Shown here piece after piece: positions 1-8,937 of a stretch of DNA of 25,590 nucleotides. The stretch is from UBA7328 sp002471345 (GTDB lineage: Bacteria; Bacteroidota; Bacteroidia; Chitinophagales; Saprospiraceae): positions 1-25,590 of the forward strand of contig CAXGOB010000070.1 of assembly GCA_964011275.1 (NCBI GenBank). The letters are read 5' to 3'. Under the pieces are notes generated by a model, which saw only the letters and a list, made by a program, of their open reading frames with translations, did not search any database and was not told the origin of the DNA. The position numbers and the translations under genes are program-made. The stretch's first letter is position 1. The number at the start of each line of letters is the position of its first letter.

Positions 1-33
1 TATTAAACACTATTATTTAAATTATAAACTGTC

Positions 34-123
34 TTAAGTAACGTAAGTCTTCAAATCCCCATACCATGGTTTTCCATCAAAAGTGTAAATCAGCCTTTGT
101 TTTATGTATTTCGCGTCTAGCAT
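34..123 (-). pseudogene. possible N-terminal remnant of a DinB/YfiT-like protein
   Basis: A 29-codon ATG-initiated frame diverges from smc. Its short product contains the run FDGKPWYGD, which resembles the early motif of DinB-superfamily proteins (helix, then an acidic-G-x-x-W-x-G-x-S/L pattern). It stops at TAA after about 29 residues, whereas DinB proteins are usually about 150 residues. In the next frame the DNA reads LTLLKTVYNLNNS and then stops, which could be a frameshifted continuation. This is either a gene remnant or a chance resemblance; the motif is short. Confidence 0.3.
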
Positions 124-222
124 AATTGTATTATATATATTATTCAATGTTGAAATTGAATAATTCTAAACTTAATATGCTGCAAAAGATAAAGTTTCAT
201 AATGCTCTAGTACTTTTGTGCG

Positions 223-3200
223 ATGCGTCTTTCACAACTTGAGATAAAAGGCTTTAAAAGCTTTGCAGATGAAACTGTTATAAACTTTAATGAGCAAGTT
301 ATAGGTGTGGTAGGCCCTAATGGTTCTGGCAAGTCTAATATTGTCGATGCCATCAAATGGGTGTTGGGAGAGCAGAAAACAAAGGAACTCCGACTAGATT
401 CTATGTCAGATGTAATATTTGCAGGGACTAAGAAAAGAAAACCTGGAAAAATAGCTCGAGTAACTGTCAACTTTAATAATACCAAAAACATACTCCCTAC
501 TGAATACAACTCTGTGAGTATAAGTAGATTACTCTACAGCAATGGTCAAAGTGAATATAGGCTGAATGATGTACAATGTAGAAAAAAAGATATTACAAGC
601 CTTTTTTTAGATTCTGGGCTTGGGTCTAATGCATATGCAATTATCAGTCTGAGTATGGTTGAAGATATTCTTGTCGATAGGGAAAACTCTAGAGCAAGAA
701 TGATTGAGGAAGCATCAGGTATCAATAAATTCAAAGTAAGAAAAAGAGAAACGCTTAATAAGCTTAAAGGCACACAAAGCGACTTAGATAGGGTGGAGGA
801 CCTCTTATTCGAACTAGAATCAAACCTCAAGGCATTTGAAAAACAAGCAAGAAGAACTGAACGCTATTTAAAAGTTAAAGAAGATTTCAAACTTGTATCT
901 CTTTCATGGGCTACAAGAAATGGAAAAAAGTTAAATAGTGAGATAAGTGAATTACAACTTAAATTAAATGAAGAGTCGAAAAAAGATATTGAAACTTCTT
1001 CAAACCTGAATACGAAAGAGTCAGCTTTACAAAAAATAAAAAAAGAGGTATTAGAAAAAGAGGGGCAACTTTCAGATTTTCAAAAGACTCATAATAGACT
1101 TAAAGATCAAATAGCAGCTCTTGAAAATCAAAAGGGGATAGCTCAAAATGAATTAACATTTTTGAATTCAGGTCTTAAAAATGCCGAATCAGAAAGTCAA
1201 ATTCTCGAATCTGAACTGTCAAATTTGGACAAAGAACTTCAGATAAAACAAAACATAAGAAAAGACCAGAGTAGTAATATAGAAAATCAAAAAAATGAGT
1301 ACGAACAAAAGTTACATTCATTTGAAGCAGTACGAAAAGTATATGATAGCATTAGGACTAATCTAGTATCAGGTCAGCAAGAGAAGGATAACCTTCGGAA
1401 AAGTATTGAAAAGTCTAAAAGAGAAATCAGTGTAAAGCAAAGTCAAATAAGCTTACTTAAGGATCAGCTTGTAGTTAAGGTTAAAGAAGAAGAAGAGGTT
1501 AATTTGCAGTTAGAAGAATTGCAAATTAATCTTTCAAAATCAGAAGAGACCTTTTCAAATTTATCACTAAAATATAATGATCAATTTCAGTCTCTTCAGA
1601 AACTTGAAGAAAGCCATGCCATTAATGAGCAAGAAATTAATGAGCTAAAAGAAGAAATCAGAGCAATAGAACTCAAAAGAGATAAGTCAAAACAAAGAGA
1701 AGAGCTATTAGAAAATGTAATAAATAGCTATGGGGGGTTTACCGAGTCAATTCAGTATCTGAACAGTGAAAATAGAATTGACAAGCAACTACTTTCTGAT
1801 GTGCTAGATATAAAAGATCCAGAATATCAAGATATTATAGAGTTGTTTTTTGCACCGGTTCTGCAGCATATAATCGTTGATAGTTCTGAGATAGCATTTG
1901 ATCTAAATAAAATGGTTAGAGATGCTCAAAAAGGCAAAGTGAATTTCTTTATAAATGTAAATTCAAAGTCAATTAAGAATGCAGCTCCTTCGGATAAATT
2001 CTCTCCACTTATTAATCAACTTAGTTTCGATAATGAGTTTAAAGATGTCATTGAACTGTTAAGTGAGCAATCCTTTATTTATGATGGCAGTTTTGAAGAA
2101 TTAGTGTCTGAGAATATTAGTGCAGATATGACGATTCTTCTGCCGAAAGAGCTTATAATATACAAGAAAGGCGAATTGAGAGGAGGATCTGCTACACTTT
2201 TTGAAGGGGCAAATATTGGTAGGCGTAAAAATCTAGAAAAACTGAAGGATAGAATTGGAAAGCTAGAAAAGCAAATAGTAGGTCTTACCACTACTCTTGA
2301 AAAAGTGAATTTAGAGGGAAGCTACTATTTTGAACAAATAAATGATAAAAGAGAAAAACTTCAATCTTTATCAAAGCATGTTAAAAATGCTGAAAACGAA
2401 AAGAATGTAATCACTACTAGATTTAGTGTGAGAAGAAATATTGCCATTGAACTTAGTGAGAAAAACAAAGGTGCTCAACAGCATATACTGAATGTGGAGA
2501 GTGAATTAGAGGCTCTTGAAAAGTTAGGCGAAACATTCTCAGAAAAGACATTAGAGGAAAGCAATATCGAGCAGATGAAATCTGATTTTGATAAGTACCA
2601 CAAAGAATTTGAACTTGCCAGAACTGCTAAAGATGAAATGCAAAATCAAATCTTGAAAAATGAAAATCAGATAAATCTCATTCAAAGGGACATCGATCAA
2701 ATCAATAAGACAAAATCTGAAAAAGAAAACAGGCAAAAAGAAAACAAAGTAACCATAACCAAGAACGGTGAACGTATTGAAGAATTGTTAAAGAGTCTTG
2801 AAGAGGTCAAATCGAAAGTGGTCAAACTCTATGCTAATGAAAAAGAACAATTTCAGAAGTTGAACAACCAAGAAGAGGAATTCTTCAATACTAAATCTGG
2901 AATCTATGATAAGGAGAAAGAAATATTTGAGTTAAGAGGAAAAAGAGATAGAGTGATTCATTTGATTTCAACACTTCGAGAAAAATTAAATGATAAGAAA
3001 ATCAAATTAAGAGGATGGAAAGATAGGATTGAAGTGGAATTCAACGAGAATATCACCAAATACGAAGTGCCAGAGAGCTATGTAGAAGTAGATTTAGATG
3101 ATTTAGGAATTCAGAGAGAAAGCCTTCAGATTAAACTTAAAAGCTTTGGGGATATCAATCCACTTGCTATTGAAGCATATAATGAAATCAAATTAAGAGT

Positions 3201-3774
3201 AGATAAAATAACAACAGAGCGAGATGACATTCTGGATGCAAAAGTCAATTTGGAAGAAACCATAAGAGATATAGAACAAACAGCTTCTGATCTTTTTACA
3301 ACAGCATTAGATCAGATTAGAGTTCATTTTAAAGAGGTATTCAGAAGTTTATTCTCTGAGGATGATGATTGCGATATTGTACTTCTAAATGCAGATACAC
3401 CTTTAGATTCCAGCATAGAAATAGTTGCAAAACCTAAAGGCAAAAAACCAAAATCAATTAATCAATTATCAGGTGGTGAAAAAACACTAACAGCTGTTTC
3501 TTTCCTCTTTGCATTGTATCTTTTAAAACCTGCACCTTTCTGTATTTTCGATGAGGTTGATGCACCATTGGATGATATCAATATTCAAAAATTCAATAAT
3601 ATTATTCGCACTTTTTCTAAAGATTCTCAGTTTGTGATTGTGACTCATAATAAGTCGACCATGGCCGAAATGGATATTCTATATGGAGTATTTATGCAAG
3701 AAACTGGTGTGTCTGGTGTCGCCGCAGTTGATTTTAGAGAATTTAACAAAGTCGATTTGTTCAGTAAAAACTAA
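223..3774 (+). CDS. smc: chromosome segregation ATPase SMC
   Basis: SMC dimerises into a ring-like ATPase that, with ScpA and ScpB, loads onto the chromosome and compacts and separates sister DNA. The 1183-residue product has the full family layout. The N-terminal head carries Walker A GPNGSGKSN at residues 31-39. Two long charged coiled-coil arms rich in E, K and Q flank a hinge at about 500-660, which contains an SYGGF-type start and an ELRGGSATLFEG stretch. The C-terminal head has signature LSGGEK at 1082-1087 and Walker B FCIFDEVD at 1106-1113. The ATG start gives the canonical MRLSQLEIKGFKSFAD beginning. Length fits bacterial SMC (about 1150-1200). The gene converges with the downstream regulator and overlaps it by 4 bases. 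scpA and scpB are not in the window. Confidence 0.97.
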   Translation: MRLSQLEIKGFKSFADETVINFNEQVIGVVGPNGSGKSNIVDAIKWVLGEQKTKELRLDSMSDVIFAGTKKRKPGKIARVTVNFNNTKNILPTEYNSVSISRLLYSNGQSEYRLNDVQCRKKDITSLFLDSGLGSNAYAIISLSMVEDILVDRENSRARMIEEASGINKFKVRKRETLNKLKGTQSDLDRVEDLLFELESNLKAFEKQARRTERYLKVKEDFKLVSLSWATRNGKKLNSEISELQLKLNEESKKDIETSSNLNTKESALQKIKKEVLEKEGQLSDFQKTHNRLKDQIAALENQKGIAQNELTFLNSGLKNAESESQILESELSNLDKELQIKQNIRKDQSSNIENQKNEYEQKLHSFEAVRKVYDSIRTNLVSGQQEKDNLRKSIEKSKREISVKQSQISLLKDQLVVKVKEEEEVNLQLEELQINLSKSEETFSNLSLKYNDQFQSLQKLEESHAINEQEINELKEEIRAIELKRDKSKQREELLENVINSYGGFTESIQYLNSENRIDKQLLSDVLDIKDPEYQDIIELFFAPVLQHIIVDSSEIAFDLNKMVRDAQKGKVNFFINVNSKSIKNAAPSDKFSPLINQLSFDNEFKDVIELLSEQSFIYDGSFEELVSENISADMTILLPKELIIYKKGELRGGSATLFEGANIGRRKNLEKLKDRIGKLEKQIVGLTTTLEKVNLEGSYYFEQINDKREKLQSLSKHVKNAENEKNVITTRFSVRRNIAIELSEKNKGAQQHILNVESELEALEKLGETFSEKTLEESNIEQMKSDFDKYHKEFELARTAKDEMQNQILKNENQINLIQRDIDQINKTKSEKENRQKENKVTITKNGERIEELLKSLEEVKSKVVKLYANEKEQFQKLNNQEEEFFNTKSGIYDKEKEIFELRGKRDRVIHLISTLREKLNDKKIKLRGWKDRIEVEFNENITKYEVPESYVEVDLDDLGIQRESLQIKLKSFGDINPLAIEAYNEIKLRVDKITTERDDILDAKVNLEETIRDIEQTASDLFTTALDQIRVHFKEVFRSLFSEDDDCDIVLLNADTPLDSSIEIVAKPKGKKPKSINQLSGGEKTLTAVSFLFALYLLKPAPFCIFDEVDAPLDDINIQKFNNIIRTFSKDSQFVIVTHNKSTMAEMDILYGVFMQETGVSGVAAVDFREFNKVDLFSKN

Positions 3775-4415
3775 AATTCAACTAATCCATTATTTACTGC
3801 AAACATCACCAACTGAACTGGAGAATTAAGCTTTAATTTTTTCATTATGTTTTTCCGGTGTGTATATACTGTGTGAATACTGACGTTAAGTTCAGAAGAT
3901 ATTTCTTTGGCCAGTTTTCCGGAAGCGAATTGAGTAAGTACATCTCTTTCTCTTTCTGTCAGATGATCAATAGTACCATCTTTAGGATTATTTCCAAAAG
4001 ACTTGCTTATTATTATATCTAAAATTTTTGAACAATAGAATTTTTGACTTTTGAGAGCGGAATCTATAGCCATTTGGATCTCATGCTCTTCACATTTTTT
4101 GGTCACATAGTTAGAGATTCCTCTTTCTAAAACCTCATATATGGACCTCTTATCATCATCATCGCTTACTACTACAATATTAGTTGTAGGACTAAGATCA
4201 GAAATCATGGAAATAGTTTCAATTCCAAAATAGCCATGTTGATTGTAGTCAATTATAATCAGATCTGGTGATTCTCTTTGAAGTAACATTTCTAATTCCT
4301 CATGCCTTTTAGCCTCTCCTACTACTTCATAAAATGGCTTCGAGCTAATCATGGCTTTTAATCCTTGCCTACTTAAAAATTCAGGATCTGCTATAATTAC
4401 TGTATGTTTTTTCAT
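3771..4415 (-). CDS. NarL/FixJ-type response regulator (LuxR HTH)
   Basis: A 214-residue two-domain transcription regulator. Residues 1-120 form a receiver: acidic residue D10, predicted phosphoacceptor D56 at the end of the LIIID strand, S84 in the switch position, and a lysine pair at 106-107 for the conserved Lys. The acidic pocket has only one Asp near residue 10 where two acidic residues are usual, so phosphorylation chemistry may be weakened. Residues about 150-214 are a GerE/LuxR helix-turn-helix with the family hallmarks LTERERDVL, AKEISSELNVSIHTVYTHRKNI and KKLKLNS. No histidine kinase is adjacent, so this is an orphan regulator and its partner is unknown. It converges with smc, sharing 4 bases; 705 bases of non-coding DNA lie upstream. 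Confidence 0.9.
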   Translation of the reverse strand: MKKHTVIIADPEFLSRQGLKAMISSKPFYEVVGEAKRHEELEMLLQRESPDLIIIDYNQHGYFGIETISMISDLSPTTNIVVVSDDDDKRSIYEVLERGISNYVTKKCEEHEIQMAIDSALKSQKFYCSKILDIIISKSFGNNPKDGTIDHLTERERDVLTQFASGKLAKEISSELNVSIHTVYTHRKNIMKKLKLNSPVQLVMFAVNNGLVEF

Positions 4416-5120
4416 TTATAACAATTAGGGTCAAAATCTATATGAAGATTTATTCTCTATATAAAGCTTGCAAGTTATTTTATGTTTTGAATAGAGTGGT
4501 AAAATCATTTATGTTTTTGATTTCAAAATTTGAATATCACTTTACTAAGATGCTATTTTTCTCTTTTGATACTTTACTTCAAGGAAAATAATAGTCTTTG
4601 AATGGTATTAAAAAACATGTCCCATGTGTGATTAAGATAAAGAAACATTTTCAAAATTGAGAATTCAAGAGATCAGAAGCCATTTTTCTGAACACACAAT
4701 GCATTTATCAAAATTTGGATTAATATTTTTCATCGGTTCTAAATCAAAAATATCTCCCTTAAAAGCCCAAATAGAAACGCCTCTTTTTCTACATTAACAC
4801 CCTAAAGATTAATTTGATGTATGAGAAGAATTATAAGAAAGCAGAATCAAGGTTTAATTTAATTAGTTTGTGGTTATTAATGGGCTCAGGATTCCATCCA
4901 AGCAATGGTCATAACTGTAATTAATCCTTCTAAACTTTCGCAAAAATTTAAAAGGACCAAGAGTCCTGTTACCTTTGTCTAGAAGAGATAAATCGTATTT
5001 AGACAATTTTTACAAAATAAAAAAGGAGGTCGAACTTTTTAGTAAGACCTCCTGTTGGTTTTAAAAGTTGTAAATTCTTTTGATCATAATAGAATGTCCA
5101 ATTTCATTACGTATTAATAG
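4416..5120. other. long intergenic region without a recognisable gene
   Basis: This 705-base AT-rich stretch separates two divergent genes, the response regulator (minus) and engB (plus), so it must hold both promoters. I found no open frame with a recognisable product on either strand and no tRNA. Near the regulator there is a direct repeat of TCTATAT (about 4437 and 4456) with a 12-base spacer, which is weak evidence for an operator. The only strong structure is the hairpin at 5024-5053, listed separately. The region could hold an undetected small RNA or a decayed gene. Confidence 0.6.
5024..5053 (-). terminator. hairpin with U-tract on the minus strand, upstream of engB
   Basis: AGGAGGTC (5024-5031) pairs perfectly with GACCTCCT (5046-5053) around a 14-base loop. 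On the minus strand the stem is followed at once by TTTTT, so it is a good intrinsic terminator for leftward transcription; on the plus strand only a short GTTGGTTTT follows. No minus-strand gene needs it here. It may end an unannotated transcript, work in both directions, or act as a leader structure for engB, whose ATG is 67 bases downstream. Confidence 0.55.
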
Positions 5121-5747
5121 ATGCCAAAGATTATACCAGAATTCAAGATTAAATCGATCGACTTCAAAGGGAGTTTTGTCAAACCTCATGCTATTCAAGA
5201 GACTGAAAGACCTGAATATGCATTTATTGGCCGATCCAATGTAGGAAAGTCGTCATTAATTAACACTCTAATAGAAAGAAAGAACTTTGCTCGTACTTCA
5301 AATACTCCTGGTAAAACACAAGCTCTAAACCTCTACGTAGTGAACAACCAATGGAATATCATGGACTTACCTGGATACGGGTATGCACGAATATCAAAAG
5401 TGCAAAGAGCGAAATGGAGGAAGATGATCGATCAATATCTATCCAAAAGGCCAAATTTGGTCTGTGTTCTACAGTTAGTGGATACTAGAATACCTCCTCA
5501 GGATATAGATTTGGAATTCGCCAATTGGTTAGGAGAGAATACTATTCCTTTTGTAATTGTTTTTACAAAAAGTGACAAATTGAAACCACTTGAACTAGAA
5601 AAGAATGTTTCCATTTTTAAAAATAAGATGTTAGAAACATGGGAATCATTACCTTCGCTTTTCATCACTTCATCTGAGACTAATAAAGGAAGAGATGAGG
5701 TTTTGAATTTTATATTAGAAACAAATCAGAATCTTGGCGGAGAATAA
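5121..5747 (+). CDS. engB: ribosome biogenesis GTPase EngB/YsxC (YihA)
   Basis: A 208-residue TrmE-Era-EngA-EngB-Septin-like GTPase. Known family members bind the pre-50S subunit and are needed for late large-subunit assembly. The motifs are all visible: G1 GRSNVGKSS at 37-45, G2 Thr in NTPGKTQ (about 61-67), G3 DLPGYGYA at 82-89, and G4 TKSDK. Length matches the family (about 195-215). Start at ATG 5121 gives the usual short N-terminal extension before the G domain. The 3' end overlaps the next gene by 14 bases, which suggests translational coupling and a shared transcript. Confidence 0.96.
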   Translation: MPKIIPEFKIKSIDFKGSFVKPHAIQETERPEYAFIGRSNVGKSSLINTLIERKNFARTSNTPGKTQALNLYVVNNQWNIMDLPGYGYARISKVQRAKWRKMIDQYLSKRPNLVCVLQLVDTRIPPQDIDLEFANWLGENTIPFVIVFTKSDKLKPLELEKNVSIFKNKMLETWESLPSLFITSSETNKGRDEVLNFILETNQNLGGE

Positions 5748-7428
5748 GATAGAATTTAAGGGACCTTTCCCGTCCATAATCGAAAATCTTACGGATTGGC
5801 CAATCTCAAGATTCTATCGTGACAGAAAAAAAATAGTAGAAGAGTTAGGGGAACTTAGCTATAAAAGTATTCTAGAAAAGTACGGCGACAACCTACCTGA
5901 TGTACTCAAACAGACCATACACTCTGAAACCATAAGATCCAAAAACATACCCTGGCAAGTAGATCCTCCAGATGAATTAGACTACTGGAAGGAGTTAGGC
6001 TCAGAATTCAAAAGAATAGCGCTTACTGAAGAAGGTCAACAAGCAAAATATCAAGATTTATGTAAAAAGATAATAAGGAGATATGCTGAGGAGATTCCAG
6101 GAGATTTCGTTCCCAAAACTTTTCTTTTTGCGAGAAAATTTTTAACTCGAATGTTTGGTGCCATTTACAATCCTTGGTATAAGAAAGATCAGAATGGAAT
6201 GTGGTGGGGAAAAAGAGATGAAGTCCTAAATAAATTCAAAGTTACAGGCCCTGTAGAGAAAATTAGATCATTATTTGATCGAACCTCCGTTGTAGTTGTC
6301 CCTACACATTTTAGTAATCTTGATTCTCCACTTATCGGATACGGCATTGAGACTATGACAGGACTTCCAGCATTCTCCTATGGTGCTGGACTTAATTTGT
6401 ATGATTATGAATTAGCTGCCTATTACATCAGCAGACTAGGTGCCTATAAAATTGACAGAAGAAAGAGAAATGGTATTTATCTAAACACTCTCAAGGAGTT
6501 TAGTGTAATCAGCTTTTTAAAGGATTTAAATACCGTGTTTTTTCCTGGCGGAACCAGATCAAGAAGTGGAGCTTTGGAGGATAGCCTTAAATATGGATTA
6601 CTAGGAACACTAATAGAAGCTCAAAATTATAATTATAAGAATGGGTTAAATAAAAAAGTGATGATTGTCCCACTTGTGGTCAGCTATCATTTCATTTTTG
6701 AAGCTGAAGAACTGGTGAATCAGCATTTGAGAAAAGAAGGCCGAGCCAATTATATATCTTCAAAATCTAAGAAAAAAGCTTCGTTTTTCCATCTATTACA
6801 AAGATTCCTAAAGTCTGACACTGAGGTTTATATGTCATTTGGAGAGCCTATTGATGTTTTTGGAAATATTTTAGATGATCAAGGCAATAGTTTGAAAAAT
6901 GGTGAAATTATAGATATTGAACAACACTTTATTAGTGAAGAGAAAGTGACCTTAGATAAACAACGAAATGATGTTTATACAAGAGTATTAGCGCAACAAA
7001 TAGTAGAAAGTTACAAGACTGAAAATGTGGTATTGTCTAGCCATGTTGTAGCATTCTCTGCATACTATTTAGTAGAAAAGAAATATTCTGATTTGGACAA
7101 ATTCACGTTACTCGGATTGTCTTCAGATCAAGTAGAACTTGAAAAAGACAATTATCATAGCTTAGTTAGAGAACTCATTGAGGAGTTAAAGGTAATGAGT
7201 GTTAATGGAGAACTTAAACTGGCTCCGATACTGCATGAAGGTATAGAAAAAGTGATAGACGATGGAATTAAACATCTCAGTTCATTTCATGTTAATAAAC
7301 CTTGGTATAAAACAGAAAGCAAGTACAAGACTATGAACTTAAAGTTGCTTTATTTTTATCATAACAGACTCTTAGGCTACGATTTAAAGAAAAGACTACA
7401 AGAAAAAACAGAATTAATTTCAGCTTAA
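5734..7428 (+). CDS. PlsC-like glycerolipid acyltransferase (long form)
   Basis: Likely transfers an acyl group to glycerol-3-phosphate or lysophosphatidate in membrane lipid synthesis. The acyltransferase core sits in the middle of 564 residues: the catalytic H-x4-D motif THFSNLD (H192, D197), then FFPGGTRSRSG at about 269-279, equal to the FPEGTRS substrate-binding motif with Gly replacing Glu. The N-terminal ~170 and C-terminal ~200 residues go well beyond the ~250-residue PlsC family and are more like PlsB-type or Bacteroidota-specific long acyltransferases. The start is TTG: an in-frame TAG at 5716-5718 leaves no ATG before the conserved region. It overlaps engB by 14 bases. Which acyl acceptor it uses cannot be read from sequence. 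Confidence 0.85.
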   Translation: MAENKIEFKGPFPSIIENLTDWPISRFYRDRKKIVEELGELSYKSILEKYGDNLPDVLKQTIHSETIRSKNIPWQVDPPDELDYWKELGSEFKRIALTEEGQQAKYQDLCKKIIRRYAEEIPGDFVPKTFLFARKFLTRMFGAIYNPWYKKDQNGMWWGKRDEVLNKFKVTGPVEKIRSLFDRTSVVVVPTHFSNLDSPLIGYGIETMTGLPAFSYGAGLNLYDYELAAYYISRLGAYKIDRRKRNGIYLNTLKEFSVISFLKDLNTVFFPGGTRSRSGALEDSLKYGLLGTLIEAQNYNYKNGLNKKVMIVPLVVSYHFIFEAEELVNQHLRKEGRANYISSKSKKKASFFHLLQRFLKSDTEVYMSFGEPIDVFGNILDDQGNSLKNGEIIDIEQHFISEEKVTLDKQRNDVYTRVLAQQIVESYKTENVVLSSHVVAFSAYYLVEKKYSDLDKFTLLGLSSDQVELEKDNYHSLVRELIEELKVMSVNGELKLAPILHEGIEKVIDDGIKHLSSFHVNKPWYKTESKYKTMNLKLLYFYHNRLLGYDLKKRLQEKTELISA

Positions 7429-7461
7429 CCTTTTTCAATTTATGAACTTTAAATACCTATT

Positions 7462-8004
7462 GTGAGATACATAGCCTATGACCTAGAAGCTACATGTTGG
7501 ATGGGTAGGCCTCCTAAAGGTATAACTGAAGTGATAGAAATAGGGGCTTATAAGTTAGATGAATACGGTCAAGTTGTAGATATTTTTTCAAAATTCATAA
7601 AACCTATAGTCAATCCTCAACTTTCAGGTTTTTGCAAAAAACTTACTACAATCCAGCAAGAAAATGTAGATAGAGCTGATAAGTTTCCGAAAGTGGTCAG
7701 TGCTTTCATGGATTTTTGCGAAATAGATTCTGATGACTATATTTTATGTTCTTGGGGACCTGCAGATCCAAGATTATTGGGAGGAGATTGTGAATTGCAT
7801 AAATTAGAAAGTGAATGGTTAGATGCCAGCATTAATATCAAGAAACAATATCATGCGATGAAAGATGATAAAGTAGAAAGAGGTCTCAAAGCAATTACAA
7901 AGAAGGAAGGATTTGAGTTCACCGGAATCCATCATAGAGCTATTGCAGATGCAGAAAACTTAGCAAAAATTGTGGCAAAATATATCGATGAATGGGTGGT
8001 CTGA
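7462..8004 (+). CDS. DEDDh 3'-5' exonuclease (ERI-1/KapD-like)
   Basis: A 180-residue single-domain exonuclease that would remove nucleotides from 3' ends of RNA or DNA with two metal ions. The DEDDh residues can be placed: D7 and E9 in YDLEAT, D102 in WGPADPRLL, and H158 with D163 in HHRAIADAENLAKI. The sequence resembles the KapD/ERI-1 group more than DNA polymerase epsilon subunits, so RNA is the likelier substrate (inference). The start is GTG at 7462; the frame is closed 10 bases upstream by TAA and the product begins MRYIAYDLEAT as expected. It follows the acyltransferase by 33 bases and is probably in the same operon. Confidence 0.88.
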   Translation: MRYIAYDLEATCWMGRPPKGITEVIEIGAYKLDEYGQVVDIFSKFIKPIVNPQLSGFCKKLTTIQQENVDRADKFPKVVSAFMDFCEIDSDDYILCSWGPADPRLLGGDCELHKLESEWLDASINIKKQYHAMKDDKVERGLKAITKKEGFEFTGIHHRAIADAENLAKIVAKYIDEWVV

Positions 8005-8107
8005 AAATTTTAAGAAAACTATAATCGAAGGAGCACTAACTTTTATCTAATTCTTACGTCAATAGAACGAACTACTAAATAAATTATATTCAAACAAAAA
8101 TAAAAAC

Positions 8108-8815
8108 ATGATGAAGTATTCAAAATTAATTTTCTCTTTGATCTTTGGAGTAATTATGACACAGTCCATTTTTGGCCAAGATCAAGGTCATATTTCATAT
8201 GAAATAACCGAGGCAACATCCGACAATCCCCAAATCCAAGCTCAAATGGAAATGATGAAAGGATCCACGACAGATGTTTACTATTTAGGAGACGAATCTC
8301 TCACTGTCAATAATATGATGGGTGGCATGATAAATATTATGATGAAGTTAGATACTGAGGGAATGAAAATGACATTTGATATGATGGGCCAAAAGTTTTT
8401 GATTCCAATGACAAAAGCTGAAATGGAAAAAATGAAAGCAGAAGGAGACAACCCAATGAGCGAGCTTAACATCACTTATGATGAAAGTGATACTAAAGAA
8501 ATTGCTGGCTTTACTTGTTATAAAATGGAAGCATCACCTGTTACCAATCCTGACATAGTAATTGAAGCTTATATTACTGAAGAAATCAGTACTAATGCTG
8601 CGCTTATTCAGGGCGTAGACATGGAGCAATTTAAAGGTTTTCCTCTTGAAATAATTGCTAATATGGGTCCAGTTGTCATGACAACTACAGCAAAAGCATT
8701 TGAAGCTACATGTGATGCTACATCACTAATGATAAATACAGATGGCTATACAGAGATGACTCTTGAGGAGTTTACAGCTAGTATGGGTCAAATGGGAGGC
8801 GGTTTCGGCTTCTAA
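8108..8815 (+). CDS. secreted methionine-rich DUF4412-like protein
   Basis: A 235-residue exported protein of unknown function. Residues 1-23 form a signal peptide (basic start, hydrophobic LIFSLIFGVIM core, likely cleavage after SIFG). The mature part holds most of 27 methionines in the whole product (about 11 percent), many paired, as in NNMMGGM and FDMMGQK. The arrangement, with a phrase like KEIAGFTCYKME followed by EAYITEE, resembles DUF4412/GLPGLI-type periplasmic proteins of Bacteroidota. Two cysteines (in FTCYK and ATCDA) could form a disulfide. The Met pairs might bind Cu(I) or reflect a flexible beta-sheet surface; neither is shown. It stands alone, about 100 bases after the exonuclease, and is followed by a clear terminator. 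Confidence 0.75.
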   Translation: MMKYSKLIFSLIFGVIMTQSIFGQDQGHISYEITEATSDNPQIQAQMEMMKGSTTDVYYLGDESLTVNNMMGGMINIMMKLDTEGMKMTFDMMGQKFLIPMTKAEMEKMKAEGDNPMSELNITYDESDTKEIAGFTCYKMEASPVTNPDIVIEAYITEEISTNAALIQGVDMEQFKGFPLEIIANMGPVVMTTTAKAFEATCDATSLMINTDGYTEMTLEEFTASMGQMGGGFGF

Positions 8816-8838
8816 AAAATTAAAACATTAAGAATGAA

Positions 8839-8872
8839 AATCGCATCCTGAAGTTCAGAATGCGATTTTTTT
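8839..8872 (+). terminator. rho-independent terminator after the Met-rich gene
   Basis: AATCGCAT (8839-8846) pairs with ATGCGATT (8860-8867). Inside, CTGAA pairs with TTCAG around a single G after one C/A mismatch, and a run of Ts follows to 8872. It lies 24 bases after the stop codon and ends the plus-strand transcript before the convergent minus-strand pseudogene. Confidence 0.88.
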
Positions 8873-8937
8873 ATGTCATAAAACCAAAACATTGAGAAAT
8901 TCAATGGAGAGATAATAAATGTGATTAAGGATTCTCA

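Noticed and set aside
211..218. TACTTTTG just before the smc ATG as a Bacteroidota -7 box giving a leaderless mRNA.
   Set aside because: It fits TAnnTTTG, but there is no TTTG at the proper -33 distance and such short matches are frequent in this AT-rich DNA.
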